DNA of 64,000 nt from Mermis nigrescens (GCA_036768485.1 JAVLUZ010000143.1:2723633-2787632), one strand, 5' to 3'; positions 1 through 12,256 are shown, numbered from the stretch's first letter. Numbers and translations are program-made. Notes: generated by a model not told the origin, from the sequence alone.

Positions 1-1445
1 AAGATTCAGATGCATTTTTTGACCAATATTTGCAGTTTGCATCCCAAATTCTGATGTGCTTGTACGTTAAAGGCAACGAACTCATGCAATACAGTAATGT
101 TCTACATAGCGACGTCATACATAGCGAGCATATTGCGCCAATCCCCACTAGAAAGGGATAATATAAGATTTTTTTGAAATCTTTTTTGAGTTAAACCCGT
201 GAGGATAATGTTTTATTAATGAATGAACATTAGAAATTATTTGGCTTTTTACTTTCTGTCTATTCCATAGACATATACTAAAATTGGAACGATACAGAGA
301 GATTAGCATGGGCCTGATTCATCAGATGTAGGCTTACTGATTACAATATAGGTACAGTAAGACCGTTGCATATTCAATGTTTATGAAACCTAATCGGCAT
401 ATAAGTACATATCACTCATATTTCCAAAATTTCTGCTCAATGTTCAATTCCGTTGTTTCATGTGATACATGTTTATGCGTTATTCCATAGTTGCAGTAAG
501 ATTATAGCTGAGCCTGGTGCTCAGCTATAATCTATAAAGCTTAATCGGCGTGTTTCAATCATATTTCTTAGATTTCAAATTCATAGGTCCATTAGCTCAT
601 TAGATATAATCTTTATGCGTTACAACATGGTTACAGTAAACCCGGCGCACAACCCACATTTGTAAAACCTACACGGCATATATCAATCATATTTGTAAAA
701 TTTCATTTCAATCGGACCACTGGTTCACGGGATATAAGCTTATGTGTTATAAGGTACGTAAGCCTGTTGTATGTACATATGTACCTACATGTATGTGCAC
801 AAGAAATATCATATGCTTACTCGACACTTGAGTTGCTTCCATCGCCAAAGCTATTTAGCAGGAATTGAATGGATTTATTGAGCAGAAATGCATCCGAACG
901 GAGTTGCTTTACACAGAAATGCACCAGAACGGAGTTGCTTAGCAGGACTATGTGCGCAAGGATGACCACGCAAATTCGTGAAGCGTTCCAAATTTTTACT
1001 TTTGCTCACTATGATTTATTAGCAAAAGTTTTCCTAACTATTTTAGTGAACAAAAAGTCAGCTGACTATTTTAGTGAACAAAACACCGTCTTTTAACTAC
1101 AAAAACTGAGGTACAATCTATGAAATATTCCGTAATTTTGCTACATGTCACTATTTATTGGTAGAGAGATATGTAGCTGTATCACTGAGTTCAACGACCT
1201 AAAACGACATTATGCTAAAAAAATGTTCAATATAATATAAACTTCACCAGGGATTTCTCACACGTGCTAATTTGGCTGTGTGAATCTGATTATTAGGTTG
1301 GAAAGGATTAGCATAGCTCGGCTGACCGGATGACCACATGACATGCGATAATGAACATGACATGTGTGATGCAGAGAAAGAGAAAAACCGAATCTTGATT
1401 TACATACGTACAGTAGGTACGCCATATGTACGCGCAATATACGTA
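1..1445. repeat. Degenerate ~137-bp tandem repeats in gene-free flank
   Basis: Between about 350 and 780 a unit recurs with a spacing of ~137 bp. Its marks are 'CAGTAAG/AAC' followed by a 'ggCATATA..tcaATCATATTT..AAAATTTC' stretch, and then a 'gcTTATGcGTTATaa' stretch. The same unit reappears at 11470-11510 and 12215-12540. An imperfect 14-bp hairpin (TTATAGCTGAGCC / GGTGCTCAGCTATAA) lies near 500-531. From 780 to 1445 nothing was recognised apart from AT-rich sequence and a short duplicated 'GCACCAGAACGGAGTTGCTT' motif near 885-940. Confidence 0.5.
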
Positions 1446-1720
1446 GTGTTGTAAAAGATGTCTTTATCTTTATCTCGACTATTTCTGTATTTTACCTTTA
1501 CCTTTAACTTTATTATTTAGAAAAATTTCAGGCCGTCTTTATCTTTTTAATAGGAATTTATCTTGCTGAAAAAGAAAAACTGTATAACATAAGACGTAAA
1601 CCGAAATGCAGGTTTGACATGAAATACATCTAGGCATATGTACTCATTTGAATTTTACTGTAATATACGAAAGATGACTTGCTCTCAGCCAGTACACTCG
1701 TTTTCAGCATCTAAATGATA
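1446..1720. mobile_element. Truncated copy of the TAGTGTTG hAT-like element
   Basis: It starts TAGTGTTGTAAAAGAT, as does the intact element at 11515-12212. It shares the subterminal CTTTATCTTTATC runs and the internal segment around AAACCGAAATGCAGGTTTGAC. The right end is missing. Confidence 0.6.
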
Positions 1721-1980
1721 ATTTTAAAGATTTTTTAACTTTTTCAAACAGAACTAAAAAGATCAGAACATAAGACTTAGCTTATTAAAAAGAGCATTTA
1801 TAGCCTGTTTCACGTAAGTTCGTGCATAAATTCTAAGAATTTTCGTCGACAATAGGCCGAGGGTTACGATATTTATATATCAGATCAATGCTATAATCGC
1901 AATCTGTCAGCTTATTGCCGTAGATAGTTTTGAAATTTATGACCGAAGTTCTGTAAATTAGACTATAGTTTTTGCCTATC
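1721..1980. other. Gene-free stretch with one half of a hairpin MITE
   Basis: At 1803-1835 GCCTGTTTCACGTAAGTTCG resembles the left arm of the 97-bp hairpin element at 13497-13593; the other arm is absent. Nothing else was recognised. Confidence 0.4.
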
Positions 1981-1984
1981 AGGG

Positions 1985-3075
1985 TGAACAACCCAACCCC
2001 GGTTACGGCACTTTGGACTACCACCAGGGCGGAGAAATCCCCGATGGAACCGGGGTCAGCTTGATGGGGCACCTCGTTTCCGAGCCCCTAAAGCTTCCTT
2101 CAACGGGTGAAATTCTGCCGGAAACGGGTTTGAAGGTGTTGACCATGTGGGCAGCAAAAAAATTCCGGGGGGGGGGGATGCAAGATTTTTCAAAGGTAAA
2201 AAAATGGCCTTGAAAATGGTGTTATGGCGAAAAACACCATTTTTCGACGTTTCTCATCGAGCACTATCCATTGGGATAAAAAATTGCGAAAAAACGACAA
2301 AAATATTCAAAAATTGAATTCTGGGGGTATTTTGGTTTCTCGGGGGTGCATACCCCCAAACCCCTCCCCACGCCCAGGTGTGGTGTTGACCCTGATGGGC
2401 GCTACTTGGGGAACCCTGGTTCCGGCACTTTGTTGGACTACATACAGTCGCGAGCAAAAGTTTAGAACACCCCTTGGTTACATGTGTTTTATCTCATTTT
2501 AGCACCTTCTGCGAGTTTTTATAACAACAACTGCAGTAAACTGCATTAAAATACTAAATATACCAAATGTCGGCTAACATTAAAAAGTTTTGATACTTCC
2601 ACTTGTGAAAATTTCGCATCATTAATCAAACTAACAATTTTTGCTCGACATGTGGGTTAAATGGACCTTTTTCGGTCCATAATTGATAGTTAAGAAGGAA
2701 AGCTAGGCAAAAACTGACTTCATATTTAAATTCAGCACAAAAAAACTGCTAGGCAGTGTAAAGCTAATCTCAATTTTACGTGTAACAGGGCTGCTCTTTA
2801 CAATATGTCAATTGTATGACCTTTTGCAGGGGTACACCTAGGGTGGAGAAACTGTCGACGGAACCGGGGTCAGCTTCACATATGAATTATGGAGTACACC
2901 GATTCCCAGGCCCTAAACCTCCCTTCAGTGGCATCAATTTTTCCGGAAACGGGGTTGAGGGTGTCGACCCTGATGGGCCCTAGTTTGGGAACCCCGGTTC
3001 CGGCACTTTGGACCACCCCCAGGGCGGAGAAATCCCAAACGGAACCGGGGTCAGCTTCACATATGCATTATGATA
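1985..3075. repeat. GC-rich interspersed repeat in three broken copies
   Basis: A block containing GGCGGAGAAATCCC, GGAACCGGGGTCAGCTT and CCGGTTCCGGCACTTTGGA occurs at 1990-2143 (continued at 2383-2445 beyond an inserted element), at 2820-2890 and at 2930-3070. 2460-2810 is AT-rich with no recognised content. Short open frames across the block show no domain similarity and are not called as genes. Confidence 0.6.
2144..2382. mobile_element. hAT-like MITE, family M1, 8-bp duplication GTGTTGAC
   Basis: Ends are CATGTGGGCAGC and CGCCCAGGTGTG (inverted, imperfect). The body has the family layout: G-run, 'ATTTTTC..AGGT', 'AAATGGCCTT', 'ACGTTTCTCATCGAGCA', 'AAAATTGAATTCTGGGG', 'GGGGTGCATACCCCC'. 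GTGTTGAC flanks it exactly on both sides (2136-2143, 2383-2390). It is inserted in the repeat at 1985-3075. Confidence 0.88.
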
Positions 3076-3710
3076 TAGTACATATGTATGTTATGTAGAG
3101 ATGCCTCTACACGCTATTGCGTTTCGTTGGATCAACGGGAATATCGTTTTGTTTTGTGTTACATTTCTACATACCAACGACTGATTGCCCCAGATGTACA
3201 TATTTGTGCTTAATTTCCGTTTGCACGTACGCGACCGTTAGGCGCCTCGCCTAAGCGGCTCGCCCGGGACCACCTTCCTCTAAAAATTATTGTATTTTCA
3301 TTTCTTTCCCATACAGATTTTCAATCAAAATCCGGGATAGAATAATGGGCACTCGTGCTTAATGCGACTTGAGTATGAATTGATATGTGTGTTATCATAT
3401 CTTATGTGTACCTACCTAAAGATCATATGTGTGTGTCTCATATTTGTGCCTGTCCCGTTTGTACATAGGTACTTTTACCGTAAGCTTTCACCCATAGACC
3501 CATCGTCGTATTCGTGTACCTACGTGAATTTCCTGTTCGTTTTTGATACGCCTCTTTTTGCGCGCCGTTTAAACCTGCGTGCGAGTGCAGTTTACACCAC
3601 TACTTACGATTTTTCTTAAGCCTCTGAGCTCTCCCGCTAGCTTCCGCGCTGTGCGTATTTTTCCTTTTTCTTTTGCCGTACGTTGAGTAGGACTCCGTCC
3701 GTACGTGCCG
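3076..3710. other. Gene-free stretch before the foldback element
   Basis: Ordinary mixed-composition sequence, with a short GC-rich patch (3235-3275). No repeat or coding feature is recognised. Confidence 0.4.
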
Positions 3711-3720
3711 ACTGCTTGCG

Positions 3721-4065
3721 GGGCGTGGGTAAAGGTGCGCGCTGGCGCTGGCCCTGGCGCACATGGGTAAAAGGTGGCGCTGGCAATGGCGCTGGCGCTG
3801 GCCTATGGCCAAGTGGGTCAAGGTGGCGCTGGGCCCTCGCCAACTTGTTAAAGGTGGCGCTGGCGCTGGCCCTCGCCAACTGGGTAAGAGGTGGTGCTGG
3901 CGCTGGCGCTGGCCCTTGCCAACTGGGTAAAAGGTGGCGCTGGCGCTGGCCCTCGCCAACTGGGTAAAGGTGGCGCTGGCGCTGGCCCTGACCCTCACCA
4001 ACTGGGTAAAAGGAGGCGCTGGCCCTCGCCAACTGGGTAAAAGGTGGCGCTGGCGCTGGTCCTCT
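3721..4065 (+). repeat. Left-arm GC-rich minisatellite
   Basis: Variable ~36-bp units built around GGTGGCGCTGGCGCTGGCCC, CTCGCCA and ACTGGGTAAAA. About nine units. It is inverted relative to the array at 9545-10009. Confidence 0.88.
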
Positions 4066-4659
4066 CCCCTCCAGTGTTATAACGTACATAACGTTGAAGG
4101 ATAGGAAGCCGGTTCCACCCATAGTCGGCCCTAATGTTATAACATATACAGTGTTGTAGAATAGGAGGTTGGCCCAAGCGTCTGGCCCCAAAGTTATAAT
4201 ATACAGCGCATAAGGATCTGCAATGGTTTAGGATAGAACATAGTATGAGGAGTGGAAGCGTGAAAGTTGGCACAGTGTCAGTTTAGGTCTAAGATTAAAC
4301 TACGATTAAAGCTAAAGTAAGTGTAAAGTTGACCTGAGTGTAAAGTGCTATTGTATTCATAGTTAAACTATAGCTAACCAGCGGCGACTTTTTGGAGGAG
4401 GGGGAGTTCCACCTACCCCTAACAAGCCCTACAATACTTATAAGCAGTGGTCCACTCTTGCTACCAATGCCAATCAGTCTTAAATGACAGGGCCATCCCA
4501 GGAAAAAATTCCCGGGGGGGGAGAGAAACTTTTCAGGGGATAATTCAAAGGTCTACATCTCAAGAGCAAACAGTCGGATTGGGCTCAAATTTTCAGGGTT
4601 TGATGAACATATGCCAGGCATGTCATGCATACAATATGTACGACGAATCTACAGTAAGC

Positions 4660-5900
4660 CGTTTTTAGTTTACACTTTCTCATACAGCACTGTAACTCAA
4701 GAAATAATAGTCGGATTTTGCTCAAATTTTCAGGATATGATGTAGTTATATGGGCAAAGCATGCTATGTACAGAATTTCAGCGCGAAGCCTACAGTACAC
4801 CAATTTACTTTACACTCTCTCATATAGCACTATATTTCAAGAACTAGTGGGCGGATTTAGCACAAATTTTCAGAGTAGGGTGGGAATATGTTGCATTTTT
4901 TATCTTATTGATGTAAGCATGTAATCTACAGTATGCTAGTTTTGGTTTACACTATCTCATAAAGCACTTTAACTCAAGAACCAATGGTCGGTTTAGGCTC
5001 GAATTTTCAGGGTAGAGTGGGTATACCTTAGGCATGCTATGTAAAAAATTTTAGCGCAACCTACAGTATGCCGATTCTAGTTTACACTGTTTTAAATGTA
5101 GCTATAACTTAAGAATCAATGATCAGATCGGGCTCAAGTTTTTAGGTTAGGGTGGATGTACATTCAACATGCTATGTACAGAATTTTAGCGCGCAGCCTA
5201 CAGTATACCAATTTACTTTACACTTTCTCATATTGCACTATATTTCAAGAACTAGAGGGCGAATTTGGCTAAGATTTTCAGAGCAGAGGGAGTATATGTT
5301 GCATGTGTTATTTTATTGATGTAAACATGTAATCTACAGTATACTAGTGTTAGTTTACACTTTCTCATACAGCACTATATTTCAAGAACTAGAGGGCGGA
5401 CTTTATTTTCAGAGTAGGGTGGGTACATATTGCACGTGTTATCCCATTGACATGAACATGAAATTTACAGTATGCTAGTTTTTGTTTACACTTTCGCATA
5501 TAGCACTATAAGTCGAGAACTAGAGGTCGGATTGGGCTTAAACTTTCAGTGTAGGATAAAGATTTGCCAGGCATGGTATGTATACAATGTGTACGACCAA
5601 CCTACAGTACGCCGATTTAACTTTACACTTTCTCATATAGCACTGTAACATAAGAACCAATTTTCGGATTTTGTTCAAATTTTCAGGATATGATGTAGTC
5701 ATATAGGCAAGGCATTCTATGTACAGAGTTTTAGTGCATAGCGTATAGTGTGCCGATTTTAGTTTACACTCTTTCAGGTATAGCTATAAATCAAGAACCA
5801 ATGATCAGATTGGGCTCAAATTTCCAGGTAGGATGTACAAATCTTAGCTGTGCTATGTACAAAATTTTAGAGAAAGTACCTACCTACAGTATTTTGATTT
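4660..5900 (+). repeat. Left-arm ~136-bp satellite array
   Basis: Units recur at ~136-bp spacing, marked by 'TTCAAGAACTAGAGGGCGG' or 'AAGAACCAATGGTCGG' near 4697, 4833, 4970, 5106, 5243, 5380, 5510, 5647 and 5787. Each unit carries 'TTTACACTTTCTCATA', 'AAATTTTCAGG' and 'GCATGCTATGTACA'. Divergence between units is roughly 10-30 % by eye. Confidence 0.8.
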
Positions 5901-6495
5901 TAGTTTATTCTGCTTGATTTTTCAGCAGTTTAAGGATTAATTTTTGCCAAATATTGGTCTCCCAAGAAAAATTGTCTGCACGCACTTAGTTAAGAAGCAG
6001 GGGTCCAGACCAGAGTCAGTGCCATGGGAACTCTACCGCCACCAGGGTCACTACTGCTACTTTAGACAGGCACTTGGCTCACTATATAGCCAAAGTATAT
6101 GCTCATCGATTGATTGTTCATGAAAGTATGCATAATATTCTTTTGCTTGCTCGCTAAAATATGTAACAGATAAGCTGGAGTGGGGTAAATCACAAAGAGT
6201 GAAACATTTAAAACCGCTGCTATTGCAAATAATGGACTGATTGAGCTGAAATCTTGGATTTAATTCGAATTAAACATGTGCTGAAAAAGATGCACCTAAA
6301 ATGCTGTAAGTTTGTTAACTAATTTAGCTGAAAATTTGTCAAGAAAGTCTAGTATTTTTACTGTTTTTGACTATTTTTACATCAAAATACACTTTTTTGC
6401 CTCATGAGATGCAAATGCCCTCAGTATATCATAAACATTAATAATTATCTTATAGATTAATGGTGTGATGGAGTGAAATTTTAGCATTTCCACTC

Positions 6496-6640
6496 ATATA
6501 GGCTCAATGCGCTCTCTAATGTACTTAAGTGATATGTCTATATTGATCATCATCAATGTGAAATTTGATCTTGATCCCCTTTGCAAGACAGAGGTTTATA
6601 TGGTAAAACAACCTTGGACAGAGTGCATTCAGCCCAAATG
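6496..6640. other. Loop of the foldback element
   Basis: This is the only stretch with no partner in the other arm. It contains no gene-sized frame beyond a 76-codon one (6507-6737) that runs into the right arm, so nothing supports a transposase. Confidence 0.6.
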
Positions 6641-7309
6641 TGTGGAGATGCTAAAATTTAGCTCAATCGCACCACTAATCTCTAAGATAATTATAAATGT
6701 TTATGATATACTGAGGGCATTTGTATCTCGTAGTTAGCATGCTAAGCTCACATTGTATGTACATGCATAACCTATCATTGAGGTATTTCAGCAAACAAAC
6801 AGTGTATTTTGACATAAAAATAGTCAAAAACAGTGAAAATACTAGCTTTTCTTGACTATGAACCATAAGCAACGAATTTTCAGCTAAATTAGTTCACAAA
6901 CTTACAGGATTCTAGGCGCGTCTTTTACAGCACATGTTTGATTCGAATTAAATCCAAGATTTTAGCTCAGTCGGTCCATTATTTGCAATAGCAGCGGTTT
7001 TAAATGTTTCACTCTTTGTGATTTGCCCCACTCCAGCTTATCTGTTACATATTTTAGCGAGCAAGCAAAAGAATATTATGCATACTTTCATGAACAATCA
7101 ATCGATGAGCATATACTTTGCTACATAGTGAGCAAAGTGCCTATCTAAAGTAGCGGTAGTGACCCTGGTGGCGGTAGTGTTCCCATGGCACTGACTCTGG
7201 ACCCCTGCTTCTGAACTAAGTGCGTGCAGACAATTTTTCTTGGGAGACCAATATTTGGCAAAAATTAATCCTTAAACTGCTGAGAAATCAAGCAGAATAA
7301 ACCAAAATC

Positions 7310-8960
7310 AAAATACTGTAGGTACTTTCTCTAAAATTTTGTACATAGCATAGCTAAGATTAATACATCCTACCTTGAAAATTTGAGCCCAATTTGATCA
7401 TTGTTCTTGAGTTATAGCTATACCTGAAAGAGTGTAAACTAAAGTCGGCACACTATATGCTACGCACTAAAACTCTGTACATAGAATGCCTTGCCTATAT
7501 AACTACATCATATCCTGAAAATTTGAACAAAATCCGACCATTGGTTCTTATGTTACAGTGCTATATGAGAAAGAGTAAAGTTAAATCGGCGTACTGTAGG
7601 TTGGTCGTACACATTGTATACATACCATGCCTGGCATATGTTCATCCTACACTGAAAGTTTAAGGCCAATCCGACCTCTAGTTCTTGACTTATAGTGCTA
7701 CATGCGAAAGTGTAAACAAAAACTAGCATACTGTAAATTTCATGTTCATGTTAATGGGATAACACGTGCAATATGTACCCACCCTACTCTGAAAATATAA
7801 GCTAAGTCCGCCCTCTAGTTCTTGAAATATAGTGCTATATGATAAAGTGTAAACTAACACTAGCATACTGTAGATTATATGTTTACATCAATAAAATAAA
7901 ACATGCAACATATACTCACTCTGCTCTGAAAATCTAAGCCAAATTCGCCCACTAGTTCTTGAAATATAGTGCAATATGATAAAGTTTAAAGTAAATTGGT
8001 ATACTGTAGGCTGCGCGTTAAAAATCTGTACATAGCATGCTGAATGTATATTCACCCTAACCTAAAAATTTGAGCCCGATCTGATGATTGATTCTTAAGT
8101 TATAGCTACATTTAAAACAGTGTAAACTAGAATCGGCATACTGTAGGTTGCACTAAAATTTTTTACATAGCATGCCTTAGGTATACCCACTCTATCCTGA
8201 AAATTTGAGCCTAACCCGACCATTGGTTCTTGAGTTAAAGTGCTTCATGAGATAGTGAGTAAACCAAAACTAGCATACTGTAGATTACATGTTTACATCA
8301 GTAAAATAACACATGCAACATATACTCCCTCTGCTCTGAAAATCTAAGCCAAATTCGTCCTCTAGTTCTTGAAATATAGTGCGATATGAGAAAGTGTAAA
8401 GTAAATTGGTACACTGTAGGCTGCGTGCTAAAATTCTGTACATAGCATGCTGAATGTATATTTACCCTAACCTAAAAATTTGAGCCCGATCTGATCATTG
8501 ATTCTTAAGCTTAGCTACATTTAAAACAGTGTAAACTAGAATCGGCATACTGTAGGTTGTGCTAAAATTTTTTACATAGCATGCCTTAGGTGTACCCACT
8601 CTATCCTGAAAATTTGAGCCTAACCCGACCATTGGTTCTTGAGTTAAAGTGCTTTATGAGATAGTGTAAACCAAAACTAGCATACTGTCGATTACATGCT
8701 TATATCAATAAGATAAAAGATCCAACATATTCCCACCCTACTCTGAAAATTTGTGCTAAATCCGCCCACTAGTTCTTGAAATATATTGCTATATGAGAGA
8801 GTGTAAAGTAAATTGGTGTACTGTAGGCTTCGCGCTAAAATTCTGTACATAGCATGCTTTGCCCATATAACTACATCATAACCTGAAAATTTGAGCAAAA
8901 TCCGACTATTATTTCTTGACTTACAGTGCTGTATGAGAAAGTCACGGCATACTGTAGATT
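7310..8960 (-). repeat. Right-arm ~136-bp satellite array
   Basis: Reverse-complement copy of the 4660-5900 array with more units, which explains the longer right arm. Two sub-blocks (7900-8280 and 8290-8700) are almost identical to each other, indicating a recent ~400-bp duplication inside the arm. Confidence 0.78.
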
Positions 8961-9544
8961 CGTCGTACATATTGTATGCACGTAATGCCTGGCATATGTT
9001 CATCAAACCCTGAAAATTTGAGCCCAATCCGACTGTTGGCTCTTGAGATATAGACCTTTGAATTATCCCCTGAAAAGTTTCTCTTCCCCCATGGGAATTT
9101 TTTCCTGGGATGGCCCTGTCATTTAAGACTGATTGGCAGTGATAGCAAGAGTGGACCACTGCTCATAAGTATTGTAGGGCTTGTGTTAGGGGTGGGTGGA
9201 ATTCCCCTCCTCCAAAAGTCGCCGCTGGTCAGCTATACTTTAACTATGAATACAATAGCACTTTACACTCAGGTCAACTTTACACTTACTTTAGCTTTAA
9301 TCGTAGTGTAATCTTAGACCTAAACTGACACTGTGCCAACTTTCACGCTTCCACTCCTCATACTATGTTCTATCCTTAACCATTGCAGATCCTTATGCAT
9401 TGTATGTTATAACTTTGGGGCCAGACTCTTAGGCCAACCTCCTATACTAAAACACTGTATATGTTATAACATTAGGGCCGACTATGGGTGGAACCGGCTT
9501 CCTATCCTTCAACGTTATGTACGTTATAACACTGGAGGGGAGAG

Positions 9545-10009
9545 GACCAGCGCCAGCGCCACCTTTTACCCAGTTGGCGAGGGCCAGCGGCCAGCGCCAC
9601 CTTTTACCCAGTTGGCGAGGGCCAGGGCCAGCGCCAGTGCCACCTTTCACCCAGTTGGCGAGGGCCAGGGCCAGCGCCAGCGCCACCTTTTACCCAGTTG
9701 GCGAGGGCCAGGGCCAGCGCCAGCGCCACCTTTTACCCAGTTGGCGAGGGCCAGGGCCAGCGCCAGTGCCACCTTTCACCCAGTTGGCGAGGGCCAGAGC
9801 CAGCGCCAGCGCCACCTTTTACCCAGTTGGCAAGGGCCAGGGCCAGCACCAGCGCCACCTTTTACCCAGTTGGCGAGGGCCAGCGCCAGCGCCACCTTTT
9901 ACCCACTTGGCCATGGCCAAGGCCAGCGCCAGCGCCATTGCCAGCGCCACCTTTTACCCATGTGCGCCAGGGCCAGCGCCAGCGCCAGCGCCACCTTTTA
10001 CTTATGCCC
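9545..10009 (-). repeat. Right-arm GC-rich minisatellite
   Basis: Inverted counterpart of 3721-4065 with about twelve units (core CCAGCGCCACCTTTTACCCA). The Ala/Pro/Gln-rich open frames across it are artefacts of the repeat period being a multiple of three. Confidence 0.88.
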
Positions 10010-10019
10010 ACTGCTTGCG

Positions 10020-11040
10020 TGGCTGCAAAAATCATCGTATTGGTACGTAGCGGGTACGCGTTTTTCGCCCCTACGTTTGCTTTTACTCATTCGTTTTGCT
10101 GCACCAACTTGGCATTTGATGTATGCCTTTGGCAGGGCTTTGCGCCCTTGTTAAATACATTGTTTGATTTTACATATTAGCGTAACACAACAGACGACAG
10201 CATGTATTCTCCATGCTGTCGCTTTTTTATTGTGTCAAACTATTCTGCACAAAAATATCGTAAAGAATGATTATTTGATTGAACGATGATTGGGCTCGCT
10301 TGAATTCCTGTGCTGCTGAAATTCTGTCCTTGTGCTACACTATACTTAGGAACCCTCAATCTTTTCAAGCACCGGAATTCGGTCCAAAATAAGTTGAATA
10401 ATAATCTTTTTGAGCCCTCACTAGGTTTCTTGGGTTTATTACTTTAGTTAGGTACTTAATCTCAAAGGGGTTAAGTAAGTAAGTTTCATTTGGTGCGCGC
10501 CTAGAGGGCCGGGCTACCATGTAAGGACGGGCCACTTACCCCTGAGTCGCCGGCTGGTGATCGACCCCCTAAAAAGGGCGAGAACCCCTGTGCGAGCGCA
10601 TAAGATAAGCTTTCAGGTTAAGTAGGTGACGTAAGTCTGTATCTCGTAGTTCACTTGAGCTCCAATTTCGGAAAAATGATCGAAATATTCCGAATACACT
10701 TTACAATAATTTTTATTAAAGAGTACCTACATAATTAAATATTTGGGATTATTTAATAAAATGATCAAGATTAATTAATGGAGGGTTTAGGTAATGATTA
10801 ATTAATTAACTAATCAATTTTGATTAATTAATGAATCAAGACTTAACTAATTAATTACTTGATTAACAAGTTGATTAATAGTTATTTCATTATTTTGATT
10901 ATTTAATTGACTTGACAGTAATTTAAGACTTAATTAATTAAGAGCTCATTTGATTAATTTATTTTTAAGAGTTGATTAACGAGTTTATTTAATTGAGCAA
11001 TAATTTATTTAATTGTGATTAATCAATTAAGAGTCAGAAT
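10020..11040. other. Gene-free stretch with AATTAATT-rich tract
   Basis: 10190-10240 contains a compact stem-loop (GACAGCATG ... CATGCTGTC) followed by T6. 10730-11040 is dominated by TTAATTAATT-type words. 10240-10730 shows nothing recognisable. Confidence 0.4.
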
Positions 11041-11292
11041 CATACGTGGGCAGCACCAAAATTCTGGGGGGGTGCAAGATTTTTCAACGGTCAAAAAATG
11101 GCCTTAAAAATGGTGGTATGATGAAAAAACCCATTTTTCAATGTTTCTCATCGAGCACTTGGCATCGAAAAATTGCGAAAAAGACAAAAAAAAATTTTAA
11201 AAATTGAATTTTGGGGGTATTTTGATTCCTGGGGAGGGTATTTTGGTTTCTGGGGGTGCTGCATACTCCCCAAACCCCCAACGCCCAGGTGT
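11041..11292. mobile_element. hAT-like MITE, family M1 (no clear duplication)
   Basis: CATACGTGGGCAGC at left and ACGCCCAGGTGT at right, with the family body between. The flanks do not give a clean 8-bp repeat, so this is an older or rearranged copy. Confidence 0.75.
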
Positions 11293-11506
11293 CATCAAAA
11301 TAAGTAATGATTTTCGAATATAAATAACTAAAATACAAAAAGAATTTAAAATAATTTTCAAAAATTATTCGATTCCAAATTGAAATTTATTAAAAAATAT
11401 GAAATCTGAAAATTAATTAAAACCTAATAAAAATTATTTATTAAAAACTTAATAAATTATAAAATTAAAAATAGTCAAAACTGGTCATATGATACAAAGC
11501 TTATGC
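11293..11506. other. A/T-rich spacer
   Basis: Rich in AAAATTAAT words. The last ~45 bp match the satellite-like unit seen near 700-760. Confidence 0.35.
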
Positions 11507-11514
11507 GTTATAAC

Positions 11515-12212
11515 TAGTGTTGTAAAAGATAAGGATTTTTTGCAAGATAAAAGATAAAGATAAAGTTGAAATTTTAAAATCTAGAAGATAAAGATAAAGA
11601 TAAAAATTAAGAAAGATAAAGATAAAGAAAAAGATAACTTGCAAGATAAAGGAACCAAAAAGATAAAGATAAAGTGTACATATGTGAATATGGTCGTCTG
11701 GACAATTATTGATTTGATTGGGATTATTGTCATTGATTTTTTGATTTTGATTATTAGTTATTGATTTAGTTATTGATTTTTTATTTGATTTTTTGATTTT
11801 TTAATTTTTTTGATTTTTTTTCTTTAACCTTCTCTATGTTTCCTAGGCTTTGACTTAGATTATCTTGGGTGCTAGTAGTAGTACTCCCGCTTAGATCGGT
11901 ATCACTCCCGCTTACTTAGGTTGATATACAGGCATTAGTTTGGGCCGCATGCCATAGGGTTTAAACAATCGTTTTCTTTTCTTTCCTTGTATTACAATAA
12001 AACTTGAATGCGTCTAAATGTATTATACGTCAAACCTGCATTTTGGATTAGAGGTCAACTTATGTATATACTTTATCTTTTTTGCAAGATAAATTCCTAT
12101 CAAAAAGATAAAGATAAAGACCTGATTTTTCCAAAAGATAAAGATAAAAAAATCGTCAAGATAAAGATATCTTTATCTTGCTAAAAAGATAAACATATCT
12201 TTTACAACACTA
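11515..12212. mobile_element. hAT-like element, TIR TAGTGTTGTAAAAGATA, TSD GTTATAAC
   Basis: The ends are TAGTGTTGTAAAAGATA and its exact complement on the other side. GTTATAAC flanks both ends perfectly (11507-11514, 12213-12220). Subterminal regions are packed with AAGATAAAGATAAAG repeats on each side in inverted order. It is 698 bp with no coding capacity, inserted into a satellite-like unit. An 8-bp duplication with TAG ends indicates the hAT superfamily. Confidence 0.9.
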
Positions 12213-12256
12213 GTTATAACACAGCTACAATAAACCTGACGCATAGTCATCGTGTG

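Larger units (their letters stand above)
3721..10009. mobile_element. 6.3-kb foldback element, 10-bp target duplication
   Basis: Two multi-kilobase inverted arms surround a loop of about 150 bp. The arms pair from the outer ends (GGGCGTGGGTAAAGGTG at left; the right end read on the other strand is GGGCATAAGTAAAAGGTG) to about 6495 and 6640. Each arm holds, from outside in: a GC-rich minisatellite, a unique segment, a ~136-bp satellite array and a unique inner segment. ACTGCTTGCG stands directly outside both ends (3711-3720, 10010-10019). No transposase frame is seen; long open frames in the minisatellite are repeat translations. Foldback/FB and Mutator-type elements have long composite inverted arms and 9-11-bp duplications, so membership there is likely but unproven. 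Confidence 0.88.

Noticed and set aside
3600..4273. Overlapping 90-185-codon frames rich in Ala, Pro, Gln and Arg in the left minisatellite
   Set aside because: They exist in several frames on both strands because the GC-rich repeat lacks stop codons; mirrored at 9333-10180. No domain.
4660..5900. CRISPR-like regularly spaced repeats
   Set aside because: Units are contiguous ~136-bp satellite monomers without unique spacers, in a eukaryotic genome.
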